This document shows, in pieces, positions 1-7,499 of a DNA stretch of 30,485 bases; position 1 is the stretch's first letter, and every line of letters starts with the position of its first letter. This DNA comes from an uncultured Acetatifactor sp. GTDB lineage: Bacteria > Bacillota > Clostridia > Lachnospirales > Lachnospiraceae. The position numbers were made by a program, and so were the translations under genes. The DNA lies in NCBI GenBank assembly GCA_910586835.1, contig CAJUJU010000047.1, positions 1 to 30,485 on the forward strand, written 5' to 3'. The notes under the pieces were generated by a model. It did not search any database, was not told where the DNA came from, and worked only from the letters and a program-made list of their open reading frames with translations.

Positions 1-46
1 ACCACCGAGATCTACACTCTTTCCCTACACGACGCTCTTCCGATCT
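1..46 (+). other. Illumina P5/TruSeq adapter sequence (artefact)
   Basis: These bases match the last 46 bases of the Illumina P5/TruSeq universal adapter, ending in the familiar GCTCTTCCGATCT. They are library-preparation sequence, not genome. The reading frame of the ABC ATPase becomes recognisable immediately after them. The reverse strand encodes GRASCRERV, a peptide recognisable as an adapter translation. Anything inferred about the left edge of this contig should ignore these bases. Confidence 0.98.
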
Positions 47-47
47 T

Positions 48-365
48 CTGCTGTCCCAGGGACAGAAACAGTTGATTTCCTTTGCCAGAACGCTGTTGTC
101 CGACCCGTCCATTCTGGTGCTGGACGAAGCGACCTCCAGCATAGACGTACAGACGGAGCGGGCGCTGCAGCAGGGTCTGAATGCCATGCTGCAGGGACGT
201 ACTTCCTTTATCATTGCCCACAGGCTCTCCACCATCAAAAACTGCGATAAGATCATGTATGTGGATCAGGGCGGTATCATGGAGTGCGGCACTCACGAGG
301 AGCTGATGGAGAAAAAGGGATACTATTATCATCTGTACACGGCCCAGATGGAGGATATTGCGTAG
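48..365 (+). CDS. ABC exporter ATP-binding domain, C-terminal fragment
   Basis: This is the last ~105 residues of an ABC transporter nucleotide-binding domain; the 5' part is lost at the adapter junction. The visible order is the ABC signature LSQGQ directly after the adapter, Walker B ILVLDEATSS, the D-loop SSID, and the H-loop in IIAHRLST. It ends with the usual GTHEELMEKKG tail of exporter-type (MsbA/LmrA-like) half transporters, where the ATPase is fused behind a six-helix membrane domain. The membrane part is not in the window, so substrate and direction rest on family resemblance. The stop lies 44 bases before the next gene, which has its own ribosome site, so the two may share a transcript. 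Confidence 0.93.
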   Translation: MLSQGQKQLISFARTLLSDPSILVLDEATSSIDVQTERALQQGLNAMLQGRTSFIIAHRLSTIKNCDKIMYVDQGGIMECGTHEELMEKKGYYYHLYTAQMEDIA

Positions 366-409
366 CTGTCGGCGAATGGTTGTCCGCGGAGACGGACAGG
401 AGGGATGCC

Positions 410-2464
410 ATGAAATTTGAGCCCAAAACCCTGGATTTTGAGTTAAGCCCCTATACCGGCCTGACCAGAGAAGGCTGGCTGGAGGCGGGAATTTACTTGC
501 TGGAAGGGGTATTTCGGAATATTGACGATTTTGAAAAGCCGGTGGTCATGCCCAGAAAGGAGACGGAGATCACCTATCCTCATCTGAGGGATCCGGAGGA
601 GCAGCAGAAGACACAGCGTCTGGCGGAGGTGTTCGAGGGTCTGACCCGCACCTTTTTCATCGCCGCGCCCGTGATACATAATCTTCCGGATCTGAAGGTC
701 TGCGGGTATTCCATGGCAGAGTATTACAAAAATCAGGTGCTTCGGATCTGTACCCGGGGGGATGAACTGTTTGTGGGAGCCTATGAGGATCAGCTGGAGA
801 TCACAGGAGCCACGGATACCTTCCGGGCCTTTCAGCAGACCGTGGAGACCTGTGCCCTGGTGATCTGCCTCTGGGTCTGCAGGGAGCAGATCTGGGATAC
901 CTATACAAAGGAAGAGAGGGATACCATTGCCCGATTTCTGACCTCCTATGCCCATGCCAGCACAGTACCTCAGAACTGGAGACTGTTCAACATGCTGGAT
1001 ATGGCCTTTCTGCACATGGAGGGGTATCCCGTTCAGAAGGATGTGATGCTGGATCATGCCCAGGCGATCCTGGATTATTATGCGGGGGATGGCTGGTACA
1101 GGGACGGGCACAGCTTCGACTATTATTCCTGTTGGGCATTCAACGTATACGCGCCTATCTGGAATCTGTGGTACGGCTATGAGAACGCGCCTTATTTTGC
1201 AAAACGGTTTGAGGAGCAGTCCAACAAACTGATGGAGACCTACGGGGACTTTTTTGACCGGGACGGCTGGACCAATATGTGGGGACGGAGCAATATTTAC
1301 CGAAATGCCGCCACCAGTGCCTTTGACGGAAACCTGATGCTGCCGGGGGGCAAGGCGGATCCGGGGCGGGCCAGAAGGATCTCATCCGGTTCCCTGCTGC
1401 AATTTTTGGGCAGGGAGGATTTTCTCTGTCAGGGAGTGCCGACCCTGGGCTTTTACGGACAGTTTACTCCGCTGGTGCAGTATTATTCCTGCGCGGAGTC
1501 GCCCTTCTGGCTGGGCAAGGCATTCCTGTGCCTGCACCTGCCGGCGGAGCATCCCTTCTGGACGGCCCGGGAGAACAACGGCACCTGGGAAGTGCTTCGG
1601 AAAAATCAGGTGAAGGTGACGACGCTGGACGGGCCGGCATTGTGCTTTTCCAACCACGAGGCCAGCGGGGAGACCATACTGCGCACGGGCAAGGTAGTGA
1701 AGGACACAGGCGACAGACATGGCATGTGGAACTATTCCAAGCTGTGCTTTAACACAAAATATCCCTGGGAGGCGTCTCCTGCGGAGGAGGTGGAGTCGCA
1801 GCAGTATGTTTTGAGGGATACGACCACAGGAGTGTTGTCACGGGCCAACGTCACCTTCTGGCACGGGGAGGAGAAGGGAGTTCTGTACCGCAGGCAGTTC
1901 TTTGGCTACCGGCTGGAGACGGAATGCCATTGGATGCAGGCGCTGAATCTGGCGGACTTCGCGGTGCCCTTCGGAATCATGCGGGTGGATAAGCTGCGGC
2001 TGCATCGGTGCCCGGTGGAGCTGACGCTGGGTTCCTATGGATTTCCCGACAACGGGACGAAGGTGGAGGAGCTCAGCTGTAAAGGTGCAAAGGCAATTAT
2101 TCTGAAGGGAACGGATTCTCAGGGAAATCAAAAGCAGATGGCCATGACGGTCTATGACGGCTGGGAGGAGCTGCGGCTGGTGCACAGCACGGGAACCAAT
2201 CCCGATTCCCTGCATTCCATTGTGATTGCAGCCTCCATGAAGCGGCGGAAGCACTATGGCTATGAGCCCTATATCCTGATTTCCCAGGTGCTCACGAGAG
2301 AGAGCCATGAGGAGTTTGGGGAGGAAGAGCTGTTTCCCATTCAAGAGGTGGTTTACACGGACGAAGAAGGCTATGGAGGCTATGGCCCCGTGACGGTAAG
2401 GATGAAGGACGGCAGTGAGAAAACCATAGATTTTGAAGGCATTGAGGGAAAAATGCTGTTGTAG
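410..2464 (+). CDS. DUF2264 family protein
   Basis: A 684-residue protein with no signal peptide. The ATG at 410 is chosen because AGGAGG sits just upstream at 398-403; an open frame further upstream overlaps the ABC gene and lacks such a site. Hallmarks of DUF2264 are visible: an N-terminal helical part with RTFFIAAPVIH near 80-90, NWRLFNMLDM near 189-198, the aromatic block DGWYRDGHSFDYY at about 227-239, and WGRSNIYRNAA at 291-301. The C-terminal half looks beta-rich. DUF2264 proteins are thought to form an alpha/alpha toroid like some polysaccharide lyases and hydrolases, but I know of no established reaction. Carbohydrate processing is an inference only. It follows the ABC exporter gene by 44 bases and ends before a pair of hairpins. 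Confidence 0.85.
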   Translation: MKFEPKTLDFELSPYTGLTREGWLEAGIYLLEGVFRNIDDFEKPVVMPRKETEITYPHLRDPEEQQKTQRLAEVFEGLTRTFFIAAPVIHNLPDLKVCGYSMAEYYKNQVLRICTRGDELFVGAYEDQLEITGATDTFRAFQQTVETCALVICLWVCREQIWDTYTKEERDTIARFLTSYAHASTVPQNWRLFNMLDMAFLHMEGYPVQKDVMLDHAQAILDYYAGDGWYRDGHSFDYYSCWAFNVYAPIWNLWYGYENAPYFAKRFEEQSNKLMETYGDFFDRDGWTNMWGRSNIYRNAATSAFDGNLMLPGGKADPGRARRISSGSLLQFLGREDFLCQGVPTLGFYGQFTPLVQYYSCAESPFWLGKAFLCLHLPAEHPFWTARENNGTWEVLRKNQVKVTTLDGPALCFSNHEASGETILRTGKVVKDTGDRHGMWNYSKLCFNTKYPWEASPAEEVESQQYVLRDTTTGVLSRANVTFWHGEEKGVLYRRQFFGYRLETECHWMQALNLADFAVPFGIMRVDKLRLHRCPVELTLGSYGFPDNGTKVEELSCKGAKAIILKGTDSQGNQKQMAMTVYDGWEELRLVHSTGTNPDSLHSIVIAASMKRRKHYGYEPYILISQVLTRESHEEFGEEELFPIQEVVYTDEEGYGGYGPVTVRMKDGSEKTIDFEGIEGKMLL

Positions 2465-2524
2465 AAGTGCCCAAAGGCCACAGAAAAACAGTGTTGTCCC
2501 TGTGACAACAGACCAAAACCCAAA

Positions 2525-2553
2525 AGGCTGACGCCATGTAACTGCGTCAGCCT
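2525..2553 (-). terminator. Probable intrinsic terminator for the EAL gene
   Basis: A perfect 10-bp stem (AGGCTGACGC with GCGTCAGCCT) and a 9-base loop. On the minus strand it is followed by TTTTGGGTTTT; on the plus strand it is followed by ATTTACT. It therefore fits better as the terminator of the minus-strand c-di-GMP gene, about 50 bases past its stop. A smaller 7-bp hairpin (2492-2498 with 2504-2510) lies further on. Confidence 0.6.
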
Positions 2554-2582
2554 ATTTACTTGCAGGAAACTGCATCATGACC

Positions 2583-2604
2583 AGTGCCGCCTGCGGCACT
2601 TTTT
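2583..2604 (+). terminator. Probable intrinsic terminator for the DUF2264 gene
   Basis: AGTGCCGC pairs perfectly with GCGGCACT and is followed by five T on the plus strand. It abuts the stop codon of the opposing gene. Transcription from the DUF2264 gene would pass the minus-strand terminator before reaching this one. Confidence 0.65.
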
Positions 2605-4280
2605 CAGGCAACACTAAGCCCGAATTTTTTCAAAAATTCATCCTTGGGACAAGGCATACTGTAGAAGTAACCCTGAATGTAATCGGGCTTCAGGGAGGTG
2701 ACCTTTGTCAGTTCGTCCTGGGTTTCGATTCCCTCCACCACCAGGCAGAGGCCGATGCTGTGTACCATGCGGATGATATGTATCAGAAGCTCGAATTCAT
2801 ATTCGTTCTGCAATGCCTTTGAGGTAAAGCTCCGGTCTATTTTAACAATGTTGGGACGCAGACTTCCGATATTCTGAAGGTTGGAATAGCCGGTTCCGAA
2901 ATCGTCTATGGCAATATTGACATCAATATTCCGCAGCTTGTTCCACACATTCTGCACCACGGGGCTGTTTTCCAGATGTCCGCTTTCCGTGAGTTCGACA
3001 ATGAGACAGGAGGGTGGCAGCGAGCTCTGCGCCAGAGCGTCCATGATCTCCTCAAACAGAGGACTCTTCAGGAGCTGAATATAGGAGAGATTGATGGATA
3101 CCCGGAAATCCGGATATTTTTTCCGGCAGCGCATGCACATATCCAATGCGTTTCGGATAATCCATTTTCCCACGGGCACGATCAGGCCGCTGTCTTCCAG
3201 AATGGGGATCAATTCATAAGGAGGGATGGCATCGCCTTCGGGGGTGCTGTAGCGCAGCAGCGCCTCCGCCGCATAGAGCTCTTCCCCGCCGCTCATGACG
3301 ATGGGCTGATAGTAAAGTTCAAACCCTTCAAAATTCCGGGCAATGGATCTGCGCAGGCAGGAGCGGATATAACGACGACGTAAAAATATCTGGTAATCAT
3401 CATTGTTGAAAAGGTAAACCTGGTTTTTGCCCCGGTTTTTTGCCTCTGCAAGAGAGAATTCCGTCAGCTTCAGGATCTCCTCTTCGGTGGCGGCATCCAC
3501 CTGGCCAAGGGGGACGATACCGCCGGAAATGGTATAGAGCGCCTTGTAGCATTCCTTCTCCACCAGATGATCCACGGCGGAACGGATGCGGTGATAGAGG
3601 AGATTCATGGATTCCACGGGACTGCCCGAGGCGTCCAGGACGATATATTCATCGGAGACAATGCGGTAAGCGTACTGCAGAGGTCCCAACGACTGCTGGA
3701 TGCAGTCCGCCACCTTTTTCAGCACAAAGTTTCCATACTCAATGCCGTGCCGTTCGTTGATGACTTTGAAATCGTCAATGCCAAGACGCATCAGAATCCC
3801 TCCGGTGAGGAGAGGCTTCATCATCTGCATATGTTCCCGCAGAAAGCTTTCCCCGGGCAGACCGCTGACATTGTCGGCCTTCTGCTGGTTGCCGATCTCG
3901 TTGATGCAGCCCACCATCAGAGCGGGTGAGCCGTCGGGATTGCGGATGACTCTTCCCCGGCAGTTGATCCAGACGGGTGAGCCGTCCCTGGCGATCCAGC
4001 GGTACTCCAGATTGTGGTGATCCTTTTTGCCGGAGTTGATCTGCATCAGATCCAGCTCCAGCATGGGAAAGTCATCGGGAGATACAAAACCGCGGAGCGT
4101 TTCCGTCACATTGTCAAACATGTTGCTGGGAAGGAGGAAACGCGCCATTGCGTTTTCCGTAATGTAATAGACATCTCTGACGAAATCACAGACAAACAGA
4201 TAATCGTTCATGCAGGGGGAAAATTCCTCTGCAAGACGACAGAACACTTCAAAAGTCGGAACCTGAGGTTTGCTACTCAT
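2604..4280 (-). CDS. PAS / degenerate GGDEF / EAL protein, predicted c-di-GMP phosphodiesterase
   Basis: A 558-residue cytoplasmic protein with no membrane segments. Residues ~20-130 look like a PAS sensor (EYRWIARDGSPVWINCRGR region). Residues ~155-292 are a GGDEF fold whose catalytic loop reads VSDEY (208-212) instead of GGDEF, so cyclase activity is unlikely. Residues ~310-555 are an EAL domain that looks complete: EAL at 339-341, SINLS, ELTES, DDFGTG (459-464), VKIDRSF, VVEGIET and QGYFYS. These carry the usual metal and substrate ligands, so hydrolysis of c-di-GMP is expected, perhaps tuned by PAS and by GTP on the dead GGDEF domain, as in known GGDEF-EAL pairs. AGGAGG precedes the ATG. 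It is a single-gene transcript divergent from the fatty-acid operon. Confidence 0.92.
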   Translation of the reverse strand: MSSKPQVPTFEVFCRLAEEFSPCMNDYLFVCDFVRDVYYITENAMARFLLPSNMFDNVTETLRGFVSPDDFPMLELDLMQINSGKKDHHNLEYRWIARDGSPVWINCRGRVIRNPDGSPALMVGCINEIGNQQKADNVSGLPGESFLREHMQMMKPLLTGGILMRLGIDDFKVINERHGIEYGNFVLKKVADCIQQSLGPLQYAYRIVSDEYIVLDASGSPVESMNLLYHRIRSAVDHLVEKECYKALYTISGGIVPLGQVDAATEEEILKLTEFSLAEAKNRGKNQVYLFNNDDYQIFLRRRYIRSCLRRSIARNFEGFELYYQPIVMSGGEELYAAEALLRYSTPEGDAIPPYELIPILEDSGLIVPVGKWIIRNALDMCMRCRKKYPDFRVSINLSYIQLLKSPLFEEIMDALAQSSLPPSCLIVELTESGHLENSPVVQNVWNKLRNIDVNIAIDDFGTGYSNLQNIGSLRPNIVKIDRSFTSKALQNEYEFELLIHIIRMVHSIGLCLVVEGIETQDELTKVTSLKPDYIQGYFYSMPCPKDEFLKKFGLSVA

Positions 4281-4345
4281 ACAACTGTCCTCCTGCCGTA
4301 CCTGTAGACAGGCTTTTTTCAGGGAAATCGTATTCCCTTATATTT

Positions 4346-4373
4346 ATTATACACAAATTTTCTAAAATTACAA
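4346..4373 (-). promoter_or_regulatory. Candidate sigma-A promoter of the EAL gene
   Basis: On the minus strand, TTGTAA, 16 bases, TATAAT, in an AT-rich stretch 66 bases upstream of the start codon. The transcript would start with a short hairpin (AGGGAA with TTCCCT). The rest of the 4281-4589 spacer holds this promoter and the operator region of the fatty-acid operon; I see no gene in it. Confidence 0.6.
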
Positions 4374-4459
4374 TTAAGAAAACGAATATTTCGTGAAAAT
4401 TGACGGTATGACTAATAAATTGCAGATGCGTTTTCGATGAAAATGGTACTTATTTCCCA

Positions 4460-4543
4460 GTGACGGGAGAGCAAAGGAGTAGTATTATTCTGATAGTTTG
4501 ATAATCAAATAGTTTGAGTGTCAAACAAATAGAATAGTATACC
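4460..4543 (+). promoter_or_regulatory. Promoter region of the fatty-acid operon (box assignment uncertain)
   Basis: Two pairings are possible. GTGACG (4460) with TATTAT (4483-4488) at 17 bases would place both palindromes just downstream of the start. TTGAGT (4514) with TATACC (4538-4543) at 18 bases would place the second palindrome over the -35 box. Either arrangement lets a protein bound to the palindromes block transcription. Sequence alone does not decide which is used. Confidence 0.4.
4497..4526 (+). promoter_or_regulatory. Tandem FabT-like operators upstream of acpP
   Basis: Two palindromes lie 16 bp apart centre to centre: TTTGATAATCAAA (4497-4509) and GTTTGAGTGTCAAAC (4512-4526). 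Both carry the TTTGA/TCAAA half-sites characteristic of operators for FabT, the MarR-family fatty-acid repressor of streptococci and lactococci. The same operon encodes a MarR protein at 12084-12542. I see no other copy of this palindrome elsewhere in the window. That the local MarR protein binds here is an inference from motif and context. Confidence 0.75.
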
Positions 4544-4589
4544 GTTTCAGGTGGTATGAAAAACCAGGTAAAGAGGAAGGAGAAAAGAC

Positions 4590-4820
4590 ATGCTGGAGAG
4601 AGTGAAGGAATTGATTGAGGAGAAACTGAACGCGGACGGAATGGATATTACGGAGGAGACCAGTTTTAAGGATGATCTGAATGCGGACTCGCTGGATCTG
4701 TTTGAGCTGGTGATGGCTCTGGAGGATGAGTTTTCCATTGAAATTCCCTCTGAGGATCTGGAAAAGCTGGAGACTGTCGGCAAGGTGATGGAGTATCTTG
4801 CGGACAAGGGCATAGAATAG
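4590..4820 (+). CDS. acpP: Acyl carrier protein
   Basis: A 76-residue acidic protein of normal ACP length. The phosphopantetheine attachment motif DSL is in NADSLDLFEL, with Ser34 as the modified residue. The fold consists of the expected four helices. It carries growing acyl chains between all enzymes encoded downstream, and acyl-ACP is the usual co-repressor of FabT. It is the first gene of the operon, preceded by a strong GGAAGGAG site. The 71-base gap to fabK holds a small hairpin (CGGGC at 4843 with GCCCG at 4853) without a T run, which might stabilise an acpP-rich message; that last point is speculation. Confidence 0.97.
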   Translation: MLERVKELIEEKLNADGMDITEETSFKDDLNADSLDLFELVMALEDEFSIEIPSEDLEKLETVGKVMEYLADKGIE

Positions 4821-4891
4821 AAGGAATCCGTATGAGGCGGAGCGGGCAAAGCGCCCGGGTGCACAGGTTGCAGAAAGGAATGTGAATCGGT

Positions 4892-5848
4892 ATGAAAACA
4901 AAGCTGACAGAGCTTCTTGGGATCAGATATCCGGTTATCCAGGGCGGTATGGCCTGGGTGGCGGAGCATCGGCTGGCATCGGCCGTGTCCGAGGCAGGGG
5001 GACTGGGGATCATCGGTGCGGGCGGTGCTCCCGCAGCCTTTGTGAGAGAGGAAATCAGGAAGGCCAGGGAACTGACGGACAGACCTTTCGGCGTTAATCT
5101 GATGCTGATGAACCCGGAGGCCGATGAGATCGCGGAGATCATTGCCCGGGAGGGCGTCAGGGTCGTGACCACCGGTGCAGGAAATCCTGCAAAATATATG
5201 ATACGTTGGAAAGAGGCCGGTATCCGGGTGATTCCCGTGGTAGCCAGTACAGCCATGGCGAAGCTGATGGAGCGGGCCGGGGCGGATGCCGTTGTGGCGG
5301 AGGGCATGGAGAGCGGCGGACACATCGGCTCCCTTACCACCATGGCGCTGGTTCCCCAGGTGGCAGATGCGGTTTCCATACCGGTAATCGCCGCCGGAGG
5401 AATCGGTGACGGAAGGGGCCTTGCGGCAGCGCTGATGCTGGGGGCGGCGGGGGTTCAGATGGGAACCCGCTTTGTGGTGGCCCGGGAATCCATTGTGCAC
5501 CCCAATTATAAGGAAAAGCTGATCAAGGCCAAGGATATTGATTCTGAGGTCACAGGGATGAGCACCGGACATCCCGTGCGCTCTCTGCGCAACCGGATGA
5601 CCAGGGAATATCTGAGGCTGGAGCAGGAGGGCGCAGGCTTCGAGGAGCTGGAAAAGCTGGGGCTGGGAGCTCTGCGCAGGGCCGTAATGGAGGGGGACGT
5701 GGTAAACGGAACCGTCATGGCAGGACAGATTGCCGGAATGGTTAAACAGGAGCAGACCTGTCAGGAGATGCTGGAGGAGATTATGGCTCAGGCGGAAAAG
5801 CTGTTGAGTCAGCCTCCTGTATTGGCCGCAGGGGAAGGAGAAATGTAA
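4892..5848 (+). CDS. fabK: Enoyl-ACP reductase II (FMN-dependent)
   Basis: A 318-residue TIM-barrel flavoprotein of the FabK / nitronate monooxygenase superfamily. It reduces trans-2-enoyl-ACP in the last step of each elongation cycle. Visible features are the N-terminal IRYPVIQGGMAWVA segment, GGHIG with His144 (the catalytic histidine number in pneumococcal FabK), and the phosphate-binding stretches IAAGGIGDGRG and GVQMGTRF. The fab operon setting separates it from nitronate monooxygenases. No fabI is present here, so elongation probably relies on FabK, an enzyme type known to be insensitive to triclosan. Its stop is two bases before fabD. Confidence 0.95.
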   Translation: MKTKLTELLGIRYPVIQGGMAWVAEHRLASAVSEAGGLGIIGAGGAPAAFVREEIRKARELTDRPFGVNLMLMNPEADEIAEIIAREGVRVVTTGAGNPAKYMIRWKEAGIRVIPVVASTAMAKLMERAGADAVVAEGMESGGHIGSLTTMALVPQVADAVSIPVIAAGGIGDGRGLAAALMLGAAGVQMGTRFVVARESIVHPNYKEKLIKAKDIDSEVTGMSTGHPVRSLRNRMTREYLRLEQEGAGFEELEKLGLGALRRAVMEGDVVNGTVMAGQIAGMVKQEQTCQEMLEEIMAQAEKLLSQPPVLAAGEGEM

Positions 5849-5850
5849 TC

Positions 5851-6765
5851 ATGGGAAAAACAGCGTTTGTCTTCCCGGGGCAGGGAGCCCAGTACGCCGG
5901 CATGGGGAAGGACTTTTATGAGACATACGAGACGGCCAGGAAGGTCTATGATCTGGCGGGGCGGGCCGCAGGGCTGGATGTGGCGCAGCTGTGCTTTACG
6001 GAGAACGATAAGCTGAATATCACGGAGTACACTCAGATTGCCATGCTGGCTACCGAGGTGGCCATTCTGAAGGTGATGGAGGAACTGGGCGGAAAGGCGG
6101 ACTGCTGCGCGGGCTTAAGCCTTGGGGAGTACGGGGCCCTTGCGGCCGCAGGAGTCATGGAGCCGGCGGATTTGTTCCGCCTGATCCGCAGCCGGGGAAT
6201 CTATATGCAGGAGGCGTATCCCACGGGCGGAGCAATGACGGCCGTCCTGGGGCTGGACGCGGAGACGGTGGGGAGGATCTGCGAGGAGACGCCGGGCACG
6301 GTTTCCATTGCCAACGACAACTGTCCCGGACAGCTGGTGATCAGCGGGGAAGAGGAAGCTGTAACGGAGGCTGCCAGACGACTCCTGGAGAGCGGCGCGA
6401 AGCGGTGTATCCCCCTGAAGGTCAGCGGCCCGTTTCACTCCGCACTTCTGAAGGGAGCCGGGGAAAAGCTGGGAAGAGAGCTGGAGAACACGGCGGTACG
6501 GACGCCGGGGATTCCCTATTACTGCAATGTGGAGGCAGCTCAGGTAACAGAGGCCCACAGGGTCAGAGAACTTCTGACCAGGCAGGTATACTGTACTGTG
6601 AGATGGCGGGAAACCGTGGAGCGGATGCTGGCGGAGGGTGTGGATACCTTTGTTGAGATCGGGCCAGGAAAGACATTGAGCGGTTTCCTGCGCAGGATCG
6701 ACCGCAGTGCAAGAGCGGTGAATGTAGAGACAGTGGAGGATCTGATAAAATGGAGAGAGAGCTGA
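5851..6765 (+). CDS. fabD: Malonyl-CoA:ACP transacylase
   Basis: A 304-residue acyltransferase that moves malonate from CoA to AcpP. Visible features are the N-terminal FPGQGAQY, the nucleophile Ser90 in GLSLGEYGAL, and His196 in SGPFHS, which together form the catalytic dyad. The residue before the serine is Leu instead of the His common in proteobacteria. Length is normal. Its last 16 bases overlap the start of fabG, suggesting translational coupling. Confidence 0.96.
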   Translation: MGKTAFVFPGQGAQYAGMGKDFYETYETARKVYDLAGRAAGLDVAQLCFTENDKLNITEYTQIAMLATEVAILKVMEELGGKADCCAGLSLGEYGALAAAGVMEPADLFRLIRSRGIYMQEAYPTGGAMTAVLGLDAETVGRICEETPGTVSIANDNCPGQLVISGEEEAVTEAARRLLESGAKRCIPLKVSGPFHSALLKGAGEKLGRELENTAVRTPGIPYYCNVEAAQVTEAHRVRELLTRQVYCTVRWRETVERMLAEGVDTFVEIGPGKTLSGFLRRIDRSARAVNVETVEDLIKWRES

Positions 6766-7499
6766 GTGGGAAGGTGGCGCTGGTCACGGGTGCAGGGAGA
6801 GGCATCGGAAGAGCCATCGCCCTGAAGCTTGCGGAGCTTGGGGCCACGGTGCTGGTAAATTACAACGGTTCCTCCGAGAAGGCCAAAGAGGTGGTGGAGG
6901 AGATTGAGAGAAACGGCGGAAGCGCCGAGGCGGTGGGCTGCAATGTGGCGGATCATGCCGCCTGCGGACAGATGATAAAAAGCGCCGTGGAAAAATACTC
7001 CCATGTGGATATTCTGGTAAACAATGCGGGTATTACCCGGGACAACCTGATCATGCGGATGACGGAGGAAGAGTACGACAGTGTTTTGGATATTGATCTG
7101 AAGGGCGTCTTCAATACCATGAAGCATCTCTCCCGATACCTGTTGAAGCAGAGGGGCGGAAAGATCATCAACATTTCCTCGGCATCCGGTGTGCTGGGAA
7201 ACGCGGGGCAGGCGAATTACTCGGCGGCCAAGGCGGGGGTCATCGGCCTGACAAAGAGCGTGGCCCGGGAGTTGGCCGGCAGAGGAATCTGCGTCAACGC
7301 GGTGGCGCCCGGCTTTATTGACACGGAAATGACGAAGGCCATGCCGGAGAAGACAAGAGAGGCCGCGGTAAGCGCCATCCCCATGGGCAGGATGGGTGAG
7401 CCGGGAGATATAGCGGAGGCTGTGGCCTTTCTGGCCGGAAGAGGTGCGGATTATATCACGGGACAGGTGATTTGTGTGGACGGAGGTATGGCGATATGA
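6750..7499 (+). CDS. fabG: 3-oxoacyl-ACP reductase (NADPH)
   Basis: A 249-residue short-chain dehydrogenase catalysing the first reduction of each cycle. The cofactor motif TGAGRGIG is at 13-20 and NNAG at 91-94. The catalytic Ser144, Tyr157 and Lys161 keep the spacing seen in E. coli FabG (138, 151, 155). The fourth member of the usual SDR tetrad, Asn, is Asp116 here (DIDLKGVFN, where DTNLKG is typical). The start codon lies inside fabD, and its stop overlaps the fabF start in ATGA. Confidence 0.95.
   Translation: MERELSGKVALVTGAGRGIGRAIALKLAELGATVLVNYNGSSEKAKEVVEEIERNGGSAEAVGCNVADHAACGQMIKSAVEKYSHVDILVNNAGITRDNLIMRMTEEEYDSVLDIDLKGVFNTMKHLSRYLLKQRGGKIINISSASGVLGNAGQANYSAAKAGVIGLTKSVARELAGRGICVNAVAPGFIDTEMTKAMPEKTREAAVSAIPMGRMGEPGDIAEAVAFLAGRGADYITGQVICVDGGMAI

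Noticed and set aside
12..332. Minus-strand frame running into the adapter
   Set aside because: Its N-terminal or C-terminal end is adapter translation (GRASCRERV) and the rest is antisense to the ABC ATPase.
4843..4857. Hairpin between acpP and fabK as a terminator
   Set aside because: A five-base stem followed by GGTGCACAGG with no T run; operon continuity is better supported.
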